Source: WQUF01 sp031549885 | GTDB taxonomy: Bacteria > Bacillota > Clostridia > Clostridiales > Clostridiaceae | DNA length: 64,000 nt | Reading direction: 5' to 3' | NCBI GenBank assembly: GCA_031549885.1 | Contig: JAVBPD010000037.1 | Span: 1 to 64,000 of the forward strand | Part shown: piece after piece, positions 42,335 to 51,518 of the stretch | Layout of the letters: every line of letters begins with the position of its first letter | Numbering within the stretch: position 1 is the first letter of the stretch | The notes under the pieces: model-generated | The model's input: the letters and a program-made list of their open reading frames with translations, nothing else | Told to the model about the DNA's origin: nothing | Databases searched by the model: none | Made by a program: the position numbers and the translations under genes

Positions 42335-44107
42335 ATGAAATTTAGGTTTAATAATATATCGATTAAAAAGAAATTATTTATTTATTTATTTGTTTTAATC
42401 ATATACCCTGTTGCAATACTCCTAACCTTTGGATATATGAGCTTTTATAAAATGCTAATTGAAAGAAACATTGACAAAATGACAAATGATTCATGGATTT
42501 TATCTAGCTCTATGAATGATAAATTAGAGGGACTATATAAATATTCAACTACAATTTTATATGATAATACTATTTTTACAGATGGAAGTAAAGCTTTAAA
42601 AGATAACACTGCTATGTACACATCTTCTTTTAAAGAAAATACTGATAAGTATATGTCTGGAATTGTATATTCAAATGAAAATATTAATGGTATGAAATTA
42701 ATTTATTTTAGTGCAGATGGTTCATCTAACTATTTTTTAACTTGTAAAAATTCGCTCATAAATAACCTTCTTATGAATACAAGCGATATAGAAGAGCTTG
42801 CTGAATATTACAATGGAAAATCAGCATGGAAAGTAAAAGATGGCAATATATACATAACAAAATTGATTAAGAATCAATTTGATTTTAATGAAAAATCTGC
42901 AATACTTATATTTATTTTAAATAAAGATAAGCTCTTTAATGATTTAAATAAATATACAATATTTGGTGATGAAAATATAAAAATAGTTACTAAGGAAGGG
43001 TATGAGCTTTTTAAAAGGGAACAATTTAAAGAAGATAATATGGAGATTGTAGACATTGAATCAAATATCAATTCTGTAGAAAATATTAATTATTATTCAG
43101 TAAACAATGCTGTTTACAAATTGAATAAAAAGCTTGAAAGCACAGGATGGAACTTTGAAGTATCTATTTCTTCCAAAGAAGTTTTTAAAAATATTTCTGA
43201 TATATGGAGAATTATAGCTTTCATGTGCTTATTAACTATTCCTATAGGTATTTTAATATTAGAGTTAACTAATTACGATATGATACGTCCCTTAAACTTA
43301 ATTATAAACTCTATGAAAAAGGTTAAAAAAGGAGAGTTTGATACTAAAATTGAAGTTAAAAGAGGGGACGAAATAGGGTATTTATATGAATCATTTAATG
43401 AAATGAGCACAGAAATAAATAGGTTAATAAATGATGTTTATGAAGTTGAGATTTCAAAAAAAGAATCAGAAATAAAATCCCTTGAATCACAGATGAACCC
43501 TCATTTTATAAATAATACATTAGAGATAATTAATTGGACAGCTCTTATGAATGGTGTTGATGAAATTAGCACTATGGTTAAGGCACTATCTTCTATTATG
43601 GAAGATAGTATAAATAGAACAGGAGAAAATTTTGTACCTATTAATAAAGAGCTTGAATATATACAAAACTTCATAACCATTATGAAGTTAAGATATGGTG
43701 AGAGAATAAGATTTATAACAGATGTAGATGATACATGTAAAGAATATAAAATACCTAAATTTATACTTCAACCTCTTTTAGAAAATGCGGTTTATCATGG
43801 GGTAGAAAATAAAATAGATGGAGGAGAAATAAAACTCTCTATTAAGCTATTAAATGACTCATTATTTATTTCTGTAGCTGATGATGGTGAAGGAATAAGT
43901 AAGCATAAGCTTGAAAATTTAAAGGAAAGCTTTAAGAAGAACATAAAAATTCAAGAAAATAATAGAACGTCTATTGGGCTTTTTAATGTGAACAAAAGAA
44001 TAAAGTTATTATATGGCATAAATTATGGTCTTAATATAGAAAGTACCATTCAAAGTGGAACTATAATTACAATATCGCTTCCAATAAATAGAAAAGAGGT
44101 GACATGA
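42335..44107 (+). CDS. YesM-like sensor histidine kinase
   Basis: The 590-residue kinase has an N-terminal helix (about 14-36), an extracellular sensor region (about 37-290), a second helix (IIAFMCLLTIPIGILILEL) and a HAMP domain (about 320-375). The His_kinase domain has SQMNPHFINNTLEIINW (phospho-His), and HATPase_c has LLENAVYHGV and DDGEGI. The family senses polysaccharides or sugars, sometimes through a binding protein, which fits the divergent lipoprotein. The partner regulator begins one base after the stop (stop 44105-44107, next GTG 44109). The ribosome site ATGAGGT precedes the ATG. Confidence 0.9.
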   Translation: MKFRFNNISIKKKLFIYLFVLIIYPVAILLTFGYMSFYKMLIERNIDKMTNDSWILSSSMNDKLEGLYKYSTTILYDNTIFTDGSKALKDNTAMYTSSFKENTDKYMSGIVYSNENINGMKLIYFSADGSSNYFLTCKNSLINNLLMNTSDIEELAEYYNGKSAWKVKDGNIYITKLIKNQFDFNEKSAILIFILNKDKLFNDLNKYTIFGDENIKIVTKEGYELFKREQFKEDNMEIVDIESNINSVENINYYSVNNAVYKLNKKLESTGWNFEVSISSKEVFKNISDIWRIIAFMCLLTIPIGILILELTNYDMIRPLNLIINSMKKVKKGEFDTKIEVKRGDEIGYLYESFNEMSTEINRLINDVYEVEISKKESEIKSLESQMNPHFINNTLEIINWTALMNGVDEISTMVKALSSIMEDSINRTGENFVPINKELEYIQNFITIMKLRYGERIRFITDVDDTCKEYKIPKFILQPLLENAVYHGVENKIDGGEIKLSIKLLNDSLFISVADDGEGISKHKLENLKESFKKNIKIQENNRTSIGLFNVNKRIKLLYGINYGLNIESTIQSGTIITISLPINRKEVT

Positions 44108-44108
44108 A

Positions 44109-44867
44109 GTGTATAGAGCTCTTATTATTGATGATGAGGACATAATAAGGCAAGGACTAAAAAAAATAATTCCATGGAATTCTTTAAATTGTGAGATAAT
44201 TGGAGAAGCTAAAAATGGAACAGAGGGGCTTGAATTAATTAGGAAGCTTAAACCAGATATTGTTATTACAGACATTAGAATGCCTGGCTCAGATGGTCTT
44301 GAAATGATTTCAAGAATAAAAGGGGAAAGTAAAAATTCTAAAATTATAATATTAACTGGCTATAGGGATTTTGACTATGCACAAAGAGCCATAAGGTTTG
44401 GCGTATTTAGATATCTTTTAAAACCATCAGATAAGAATGAAATAATAAAAAGTCTTCAAGATGCTATAAGTGAAATTGATAATGATAAAAGATATTTTTT
44501 AAAAGAAGAAAATAATCATGAAAGAATAAATGTTCAAAATTCTAATAAAAGCTCTTATATAGCCAAAAAGGCTATTGAATATATATTTAAACATTACAGC
44601 GATGTAGATATTAGTTTAACAAAAGTTGCAAAAGAAGTATTTGTTTCTACTTGGCATTTAAGCCGTGTCTTAAAGCAGGAAACAGAAAAGAATTTTAATG
44701 ATATATTAAATGAAATAAGAATAGATGAAGCAAAAAAAATATTGAAAAATGACATATTAAAAATATATGAGGTAGCAGAAGTGTGTGGTTTTTCAGATAC
44801 TACTTATTTTAATAAATTATTTAAAAAAATGTGTGGTTGTACTCCACTAGAATATAAAAATAGATGA
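44109..44867 (+). CDS. YesN-like AraC-family response regulator
   Basis: The 252-residue regulator has a receiver domain with DDED and phospho-acceptor Asp in IVITDIRMPGSDG, then K in LLKPSD. The C-terminal AraC-type helix-turn-helix pair (about 150-250) ends with CGFSDTTYFNKLFKK and CTPLEYKNR. The GTG start follows the kinase stop, with AGAGGTGAC inside the kinase gene, so the two are coupled. Likely targets are the divergent sugar-binding lipoprotein and distant sugar-transport genes. It is followed 18 bases later by folC, which has its own ribosome site. Confidence 0.9.
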   Translation: MYRALIIDDEDIIRQGLKKIIPWNSLNCEIIGEAKNGTEGLELIRKLKPDIVITDIRMPGSDGLEMISRIKGESKNSKIIILTGYRDFDYAQRAIRFGVFRYLLKPSDKNEIIKSLQDAISEIDNDKRYFLKEENNHERINVQNSNKSSYIAKKAIEYIFKHYSDVDISLTKVAKEVFVSTWHLSRVLKQETEKNFNDILNEIRIDEAKKILKNDILKIYEVAEVCGFSDTTYFNKLFKKMCGCTPLEYKNR

Positions 44868-44885
44868 TAAAAAGGAGCAGCATGT

Positions 44886-46184
44886 ATGAATTATTTTGAA
44901 TCAATGGATTTTATAAAATCAAAATATAAATTTGGGTCAAATTATGGACTTAAAAGGATGAAGGCAGTTCTTTTAAAGCTTTCAAATCCTGAAAAAAATT
45001 TAAAGGTAATACATATAGCAGGGACAAATGGAAAGGGTAGTGCTGCATCAGGTACTGTGAAGGTTTTGGAAGAAGCTGGATTTAGGGTAGGGCTTTATAT
45101 TTCACCTTTTATTGATGTGTTTGAAGAGAGAATTTCTATAAATGGGGAAAATATATCTAAAGAAGATTTAGCAACTTTAATTTCAAAGATTAAAAAACCT
45201 ATTGAAGAAGTTGAAGAAGATTTAGGAGAGCCTTTAACAGAATTTGAAGTTATAACTGTTTTAATGTTCTTATATTTTAGTGAAAAAGAAGTTGATTATG
45301 CTGTTATTGAGACAGGATTAGGAGGAAGGTTTGATGCTACTAATGTGGTTATGCCTATTTTAAGCGCTATTACTTCCATTAGCCTTGACCATATGGAGAT
45401 TTTAGGAGATAATTTAGCTAAAATAGCCTTTGAAAAAGCAGGTATTATAAAGCAAAATGTACCAGTGGTTTTATTTCCACAAGATTTAGAGGCTTATAAT
45501 GTTATAAAGGATTGTGCTAAAGAAAGGAAATCAAAGCTTTATTATTTTGAAAAAGATTGCGTTAAAAGTTCAAAGCAATATAAAAATAAACCTTATCAAG
45601 ATATAATAATAGAAACTAATATTGATATATACAATGTTAGATTTTCTCTTATTGGAGAACATCAAAAATATAACTGTGCAATGATCATACATATTTGTGA
45701 GGCACTTATGGATTTAGGTATAAATCTTACAAAAGATATAATATATAGAGCGCTTTCAAAGGTAGTTTGGATAGGTAGGCTTGAAATAATTCATGAAAAT
45801 CCTTTAGTGGTATTAGACGGTGCCCATAATGATGATGGAATGAGAAATTTAGTAAAAAGTATAGATGAGTATTTTTCTTATGATAAATTATTTTTAGTAT
45901 TTGGAATGCTAAAAGATAAAAATATTGAAGTAAAAGATGTTTTATCAAGGGCTCATAAGGTTTATACAACAGAAATTAATATTCAAAGAACTCTTAAGGC
46001 AGATGAACTTTATCAAAAATGTCGGGAAGTTAAGGTATTAGTTAATTGTGAAACAGATCCCATTGTTGCAATTTTACATGCGGTTAGAGATGCAAATAAA
46101 GAGGATATGGTGCTTGTATGTGGTTCATTATATTTAATTGGAGAAGTTAGAAGGGAAATAATGAAGAAATTAAAGGAATTATAG
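44886..46184 (+). CDS. folC: folylpolyglutamate synthase / dihydrofolate synthase
   Basis: The 432-residue Mur-ligase-type protein has HIAGTNGKGSAASG (ATP loop), the YISPFIDVFEERI segment, AVIETGLGGRFDATNV, and ISLDHMEILGDNLAKIAFEKAG with the Mg-binding His. A C-terminal glutamate ligase domain follows, with VLDGAHNDDG. It adds glutamate to folates in the cytoplasm. AAAAGGAGCAGC precedes the ATG. It sits 18 bases after the yesN-like gene but is unrelated in function; co-transcription is possible. No other folate gene is in the window. Confidence 0.93.
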   Translation: MNYFESMDFIKSKYKFGSNYGLKRMKAVLLKLSNPEKNLKVIHIAGTNGKGSAASGTVKVLEEAGFRVGLYISPFIDVFEERISINGENISKEDLATLISKIKKPIEEVEEDLGEPLTEFEVITVLMFLYFSEKEVDYAVIETGLGGRFDATNVVMPILSAITSISLDHMEILGDNLAKIAFEKAGIIKQNVPVVLFPQDLEAYNVIKDCAKERKSKLYYFEKDCVKSSKQYKNKPYQDIIIETNIDIYNVRFSLIGEHQKYNCAMIIHICEALMDLGINLTKDIIYRALSKVVWIGRLEIIHENPLVVLDGAHNDDGMRNLVKSIDEYFSYDKLFLVFGMLKDKNIEVKDVLSRAHKVYTTEINIQRTLKADELYQKCREVKVLVNCETDPIVAILHAVRDANKEDMVLVCGSLYLIGEVRREIMKKLKEL

Positions 46185-46399
46185 CATTTTTTAAAGTATA
46201 TATATTTATTTTTTATGCTTTTTTATAGGAACTTTTTATAAAAAAATTAATTTATTTAATATATAACTCGATAAAATTTAGCAATTTTTTATATAATGAA
46301 ATTTAGTTATATTTTTATTGCTAAATAGGCTAAAATTTATTGACTATAAACAAGTTTAAATATATAATTGTCATAAAAGTAAAAACCAGAGGTAATAAA

Positions 46400-47038
46400 A
46401 TGAAAAATAAAAAATTATTGACAACTATAATGACTGTACCAATATTAAGTCTAACAATGCTAACAAATTCTGTAACAGCATCTGCACAGCCTACTGTATT
46501 TTATTATATTTTAAACCCAGCTCAAACAAGAACTGCAACTCCAGCAAAAGTAAATACAACTCCAGCAAAATCAAATACAACAGCTCAACCTAAAGCAAAT
46601 ACAACTCAAACAAAATCAAGTACAACTCAACCTAAAGTTCTTTCCACTACAGTTAGTTATGAACAAAGAGTAATTCAGTTATGCAATGCTCAAAGAGCTA
46701 GGTATGGGGTATCTGCATTAAGCCAAGATAATAAATTAATGCAGTTATGTAAGATGAAATCTCAAGATATGGCATATAGAAATTACTTTAGTCATAACTC
46801 ACCAGTATATGGAAGCGCTTTTAATATGATGAAAACTTATGGAGTTAGGTTTGTAGCTGCTGCTGAAAATATTGCAGAAGGTCAAAAAACACCAGATGCT
46901 GTGGTAACAAGTTGGATGAATTCAGCTGGTCATAGAGCTAATATCTTAAATAAACTTTATAAACAAATAGGTGTTGGCATAGCTACAGATAGATATGGGA
47001 GACTGGTTTGGACTCAAATGTTTATAAAAGCTGTATAG
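46400..47038 (+). CDS. secreted CAP-domain (SCP/YkwD-like) protein
   Basis: The 212-residue precursor has a signal peptide cleaved near SVTASA. A Thr/Ala/Lys/Gln linker with repeats such as ANTTQTKSSTTQPK follows (about 45-90), then a CAP domain starting YEQRVIQLCNAQRARYG and containing YFSHNSPVYG, AAENIAEG and SAGHRANIL. Bacterial CAP proteins of the YkwD type are exported and of uncertain function; some affect spores or the cell wall. ATG 46400 has AGAGGTAAT upstream, unlike the earlier frame from 46340. It is monocistronic with a terminator after it. Confidence 0.85.
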   Translation: MKNKKLLTTIMTVPILSLTMLTNSVTASAQPTVFYYILNPAQTRTATPAKVNTTPAKSNTTAQPKANTTQTKSSTTQPKVLSTTVSYEQRVIQLCNAQRARYGVSALSQDNKLMQLCKMKSQDMAYRNYFSHNSPVYGSAFNMMKTYGVRFVAAAENIAEGQKTPDAVVTSWMNSAGHRANILNKLYKQIGVGIATDRYGRLVWTQMFIKAV

Positions 47039-47088
47039 TGAAAATTAATTTGATTATATCAATTTGTTATATTAAAGAAATGAATGGT

Positions 47089-47115
47089 AGAACTATCATT
47101 TAAACTGATGGTTCT
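47089..47115 (+). terminator. terminator after the CAP-domain gene
   Basis: AGAACTATCA and TGATGGTTCT form a 10-base stem with one G-U pair and a 7-base loop, followed by TTTTTTTAT. Confidence 0.85.
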
Positions 47116-47192
47116 TTTTTTATTCTCAAAAATTAATATTTTTAGCAATTAATGGAATAATATTCTTAAAATATTAATAGGAGTAAATAAAA

Positions 47193-48641
47193 ATGTTATT
47201 TAAAAAAAATACTAAACATTTTATATATTGCTTTGTAATTATAAGCATATTTTTATCTTTTTTTAATTTAAACAATCGCATTATTTGTCATGCAGCTGCT
47301 GAAAATACTGAATCTTATGAGTTTTTAAAAAGTTCATTAAAGGATGTGTTAAACAATAAAAAATTTACAGACCTTACTAAGGAGATATTTTTAGATACTT
47401 TTGATGCTATTTATAAAAACTACTATGATTATGAATCAACAAATTTAGATATTCCTAAAGTACATATGTATATTAAGAATAATTTTATAGAATTATTAAA
47501 AGATAATGTGGATTACGTGAATGTATATGATAGAGAAAGCGAGCAAGGTAAATCATTTTTAAGTAAAATTGGTGTGGCTTATTATATGCCTGGCCTTAAA
47601 TATATTTCTATAGTGCCTCCAGCAAAAAAAGATATCAAAGATTATAACGATTATTTAGCAGCTGTTCTTCATGAGGTAATTCATTCAAACCAAGAAAACA
47701 TTGCTTTTTCAAGGGATTCTTTTTTAGGTATGGTATTCACTGAAGGAGCAGCAACTTACAATCAGAGATTTGCTGTAAAACCTAATACAAATTTATTTTT
47801 ATATGAATCTATTGAAAACCCAGAAAATAAAATGGCCATATACACAAAAGTCCCAGATGAGCTTGGTTATTCATTTTATGAAAACTCATTTTATAAGCTT
47901 CAGATGCTTATAGGATATAATGAAATGGTGGGTTTACAAAGGGGAGCATCAAAAGATCATTTAATTTTATTAATAGATAATAAATATGGAAAGGGAAAAG
48001 GAGAAAAAATTTTAAAGCATATGGAGGATTCTTTTATTCCATTAAGAGAACCAAAGGATAAAAGAAATACTGCTTTAAGATACAATGCAGCTGTTGAACT
48101 TGAAAAAGAAATTTTAGCTTGCATAAAAAAGGATATGGAAGATTTGAAAAATAAAGAAGATACAATTAAATATTTTAATGTTTATAGGAACTATAAGAAT
48201 AGATATCTTTTAAGCATTGTAAAATCGTCAGATATAAAGGAAGATCACACAAATGAAATATTTGATTTGGATTCCTTAGACAATTTAATGATGAAAAAAA
48301 CCATGGAATTTAAAGCATTATCTATTTACGTTGACAAGGAAATGGAGAAGAATGTTATTAAAATGCTTCTTTATTCAGATAGCTATCGTTTAAATAAAAA
48401 CATAAATATACCATATAATTTAAAAGCATCAAAATTTGCTTGCGAATATGATTCTAATCATCATAACTTGATATTATTTGATTTAGATAATAATTCAGTG
48501 AAGTTTTCTATTGGCAGGTGTGGTAAAATTAAGTTAATGGAAAACAAAAAAGAATATAAAATAAAGAAAAATATTTTTGCGTACATAACAAGCAGAACAA
48601 ATTACATAAATCTTCCCGATACTAGAGAAAAGAAATTTTAA
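47193..48641 (+). CDS. exported protein with HExxH metalloprotease-like site
   Basis: I cannot place this 482-residue protein in a named family. A hydrophobic signal segment spans about residues 9-25, with AAA near 34-36. The motif H160-E-V-I-H164 in AAVLHEVIHSNQ is followed by E184 in FTEGAATYNQ, twenty residues on, an arrangement typical of gluzincin zinc peptidases. The C-terminal half (about 260-480) is Lys-rich with no recognised domain. AGGAGTAAATAAA precedes the ATG. It is bracketed by terminators, so it is transcribed alone. Confidence 0.7.
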   Translation: MLFKKNTKHFIYCFVIISIFLSFFNLNNRIICHAAAENTESYEFLKSSLKDVLNNKKFTDLTKEIFLDTFDAIYKNYYDYESTNLDIPKVHMYIKNNFIELLKDNVDYVNVYDRESEQGKSFLSKIGVAYYMPGLKYISIVPPAKKDIKDYNDYLAAVLHEVIHSNQENIAFSRDSFLGMVFTEGAATYNQRFAVKPNTNLFLYESIENPENKMAIYTKVPDELGYSFYENSFYKLQMLIGYNEMVGLQRGASKDHLILLIDNKYGKGKGEKILKHMEDSFIPLREPKDKRNTALRYNAAVELEKEILACIKKDMEDLKNKEDTIKYFNVYRNYKNRYLLSIVKSSDIKEDHTNEIFDLDSLDNLMMKKTMEFKALSIYVDKEMEKNVIKMLLYSDSYRLNKNINIPYNLKASKFACEYDSNHHNLILFDLDNNSVKFSIGRCGKIKLMENKKEYKIKKNIFAYITSRTNYINLPDTREKKF

Positions 48642-48656
48642 ATTTTATATAAATAC

Positions 48657-48691
48657 AGGCTAAACTTTCCTAAATACAGGAAAATTAGCCT
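48657..48691 (+). terminator. terminator after the HExxH protein gene
   Basis: AGGCTAAACTTTCCT and AGGAAAATTAGCCT form a long stem with a bulge, followed by TTTTTTT. It may also serve the convergent gene. Confidence 0.85.
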
Positions 48692-48700
48692 TTTTTTAAA

Positions 48701-49501
48701 TTAATATAGTCCAAATTGCATCATTCTAAGAACTTCATAATAGTCGTTTGAATAGAATCTTAATGTAGTTGATGATATTTTTTCCATGCCAGGGTAAAAG
48801 CTCTTCCTGTAAGCTTTAGCTGGATCGTGAAATGTTATTTCCAAATCAAACTCCTTTGGAAGTTCTAAAAAGCAATTTGATACATCGCTTAATAGAGCAG
48901 ATTTTACACCTTGTTCTATGAGTTTTAATGATAATTCTGGATGATAAGATATTGTAGATGTCCCAAAGTGCTTATTTGTGGCAAAAGTGAGTATGTTTGG
49001 GTTAATATTTTTAGCAAAATTACAAACACCTGCATCACCACTTAAAAAAACCACAGGTACACCTACATAGGATGCTATATAAGTGTTGATTAAATATTCA
49101 TTTACTAATTCTCCATTTATTTTAAAAGAAGATACATTAGTGCTATAGGTATGGCAAAGAGGATTGTCTTCAAAAGATGCTCCTGAGTGATATCCAATCA
49201 TAATTGCTGCATCAAAAGTGTTATCTATTTCCTGCATCATAGCAAAAGGATGACCGCTTAGACCTCTTACCATTGAGACATTTTCAGGTAATAAATTAAA
49301 ATCTATATTACAGCACCAAGAATGGCCATCTTTTATCAATATTTCTTTAGCACCAGCCATGTTTGCTCCAATGCATGCGGCAGCAACTTCTTTAGACATT
49401 TGCTCAGCAAAAGCTTTATATTCAAGTTTATCGTGATGGCATTGATCCCAATTTAATATACCTGTAACGCCTTCTATATCGGCGCTTATATATATTTTCA
49501 T
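48701..49501 (-). CDS. M55 family D-aminopeptidase (DppA-like)
   Basis: The 266-residue protein shows the M55 zinc residues in ISADIEGVTGI (Asp, Glu) and KDGHSW (Asp, His), GYHSGA (His), and the nucleophile region VVFLSGDAGVC. B. subtilis DppA is a decameric D-aminopeptidase that cuts D-Ala-containing peptides from cell wall turnover; it is encoded there with the dpp transporter. Here it is a single gene, but two peptide importers are in the same window. AGGAGGAAT precedes the ATG. It is convergent with the secreted HExxH gene and diverges from aminopeptidase P. Confidence 0.88.
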   Translation of the reverse strand: MKIYISADIEGVTGILNWDQCHHDKLEYKAFAEQMSKEVAAACIGANMAGAKEILIKDGHSWCCNIDFNLLPENVSMVRGLSGHPFAMMQEIDNTFDAAIMIGYHSGASFEDNPLCHTYSTNVSSFKINGELVNEYLINTYIASYVGVPVVFLSGDAGVCNFAKNINPNILTFATNKHFGTSTISYHPELSLKLIEQGVKSALLSDVSNCFLELPKEFDLEITFHDPAKAYRKSFYPGMEKISSTTLRFYSNDYYEVLRMMQFGLY

Positions 49502-49677
49502 AGTTATTTTATTCCTCCTAAAAAAGCAATCTAGTTAATTTTAACATAAATATATTATAATAAATAGATGACTATTTAAAAATAGATTTTAAAATACTAG
49601 TGGATTAGTCATGTACTTTTACAATATATAATTATATAATTTATTTATATTCATAATAAAAAAGGAGCTTTGAAAAC

Positions 49678-51456
49678 ATGATAAATGAAAGAATTAAAAT
49701 GCTTAGAGAAAAGATGGTGGAAAAAAATATAGATTACTATTTAGTCATTGATAGTGATGATCACAGTAGTGAATATGTAGATCCACATTATAAATCAAGA
49801 TCATATTTATCCGGCTTTACAGGATCTGCTGGGATTATAATTATATCAAAAAAAGAAGCTTGTCTTTGGGCAGATGGTAGATACCATGTTCAAGCTGAAA
49901 ATCAAATTAAGAGTTCTGAAATAAAATTATATAAATTAGGCCTTGAAGGTGTAATTAATTTTTTAGATTATTTAAAAAGGAATGTTAATGATAAAGAAAC
50001 TATTGGCTTTGATGGTAGATGCTTTAGCTTAAGTGAACTTGAAAGCATAAAAGAGCAATTTACAAGTAAGGATATCTTATTTAAAATTGATTGTGATTTA
50101 GTAGGGGACATTTGGGAAGATAGACCAGAAATACACAAAGATAAAGCATTTTCTCATGATGTAAAATATTGTGGTGTATCAAGAGAAGAAAAGCTTAAAA
50201 ATGTAAGAATTAAAATGGATGAATTAGGAGTATCAAATTATGTTATATCATCATTAGATGATATTGCTTGGCTTTTAAATATAAGAGGAAATGATATACC
50301 ATATAATCCAGTTGTTGTAAGCTTTGTTTTGATGGATAAAAAAAATACATTTTTATTTATCGATGCAGAAAAAATTTCAAAGGAATTATTATCTGAATTA
50401 GAAAAAGCAGGGATCAAATTAGAAAAGTATAACAAAATATATGATGCAATAAGTGATATTAAAACTGGATCAATTTTATTTGATAAGTCAAAGACAAATT
50501 GCAAACTAGCTAATTCTATTGGTGAGAATGTAGAAAAAGTTATGCTAAGAAATGTGACAACTGATATGAAAGCAATTAAAAATCCGGTTGAGATTAAAAA
50601 TTTAAAGGAAACTCAATTAAAGGATTGTGCAGCTCTTGTTAAATTTTTCTCATATATTGAGGATCATATAGAAAAAGAAACTATAACTGAACTTGATGTT
50701 TCTGATCTTTTGCTTAAATTCAGAAGTGAAAATGAAGATTTTGTTGAACCAAGTTTTACAACTATTGCAGGTTATATGGAAAACGCAGCTTTGGCTCATT
50801 ATCAAGCTACAGAAGAAAAATATAGCATATTATCACCTAAGGGGTTTTTATTAATTGATTCTGGTGGTCAATACTATGGCGGAACTACAGATATAACGAG
50901 AACTTTTTCATTAGGCGAAGTTACAGATGAAATGAAAAAAGATTTCACTTATGCTTTAAAAGCATTGATAAATCTTTCATGTGCTAAATTTTTAAAAGGA
51001 ACAAATGGCATACCTTTAGATATGATGGCAAGGTCAATTTTATGGAATTATGGCATTGATTATAAACATGGAACAGGTCACGGACTAGGATTTTTCTTGA
51101 ATGTTCATGAAGGTCCTCAAGGATTTTCATTAAAAGCAAATCAGGCAGTTTACCATGAAGCTGGAATGCTTACAACAAATGAACCTGGTATTTATAAAGA
51201 AGGTAAGTATGGAATTAGGCATGAGAATGATATGTTAACTGTTGAAAAAGGGAAAAACGAATATGGTGATACATTTATGGAATTTGAAACTGTAACATTT
51301 TGCCCATTTGATATTAAATCAATTGATAAGAAATATTTAAATATAGATGAAATAAACTGGATTAATGAGTATCACAAAAAGACTTTTGAATTTTTAAGTC
51401 CATTATTAAAGGGTAAAGACTTAGAATGGCTTAAAAAAGCTACACAAGAAATTTAA
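49678..51456 (+). CDS. aminopeptidase P family protein (M24B)
   Basis: The 592-residue three-domain form has two creatinase-like N-domains (about 1-300), the M24 domain and a C-terminal extension. Metal ligands are intact: Asp in LIDSGGQYYGGTTD (both Asp), His in HGTGHGLG, and Glu in NEPGIYKEG and RHEND. It removes N-terminal residues preceding proline and acts in the cytoplasm. AAAAAGGAGC precedes the ATG. Unlike the M24 homologue at 6217 it keeps all five ligands, so it is the better candidate for general Xaa-Pro cleavage. A hairpin follows the stop. Confidence 0.92.
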   Translation: MINERIKMLREKMVEKNIDYYLVIDSDDHSSEYVDPHYKSRSYLSGFTGSAGIIIISKKEACLWADGRYHVQAENQIKSSEIKLYKLGLEGVINFLDYLKRNVNDKETIGFDGRCFSLSELESIKEQFTSKDILFKIDCDLVGDIWEDRPEIHKDKAFSHDVKYCGVSREEKLKNVRIKMDELGVSNYVISSLDDIAWLLNIRGNDIPYNPVVVSFVLMDKKNTFLFIDAEKISKELLSELEKAGIKLEKYNKIYDAISDIKTGSILFDKSKTNCKLANSIGENVEKVMLRNVTTDMKAIKNPVEIKNLKETQLKDCAALVKFFSYIEDHIEKETITELDVSDLLLKFRSENEDFVEPSFTTIAGYMENAALAHYQATEEKYSILSPKGFLLIDSGGQYYGGTTDITRTFSLGEVTDEMKKDFTYALKALINLSCAKFLKGTNGIPLDMMARSILWNYGIDYKHGTGHGLGFFLNVHEGPQGFSLKANQAVYHEAGMLTTNEPGIYKEGKYGIRHENDMLTVEKGKNEYGDTFMEFETVTFCPFDIKSIDKKYLNIDEINWINEYHKKTFEFLSPLLKGKDLEWLKKATQEI

Positions 51457-51464
51457 CTTAAATT

Positions 51465-51492
51465 AGGAGTTTAAGAAGATTCTTAAACTCCT
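51465..51492 (+). terminator. hairpin after aminopeptidase P
   Basis: AGGAGTTTAAGAA and TTCTTAAACTCCT form a nearly continuous palindrome followed by TTTAAAT. The weak T tract makes it a partial terminator, possibly allowing read-through to selU. Confidence 0.55.
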
Positions 51493-51518
51493 TTAAATAT
51501 TACAGGTGATGTTTAAAG

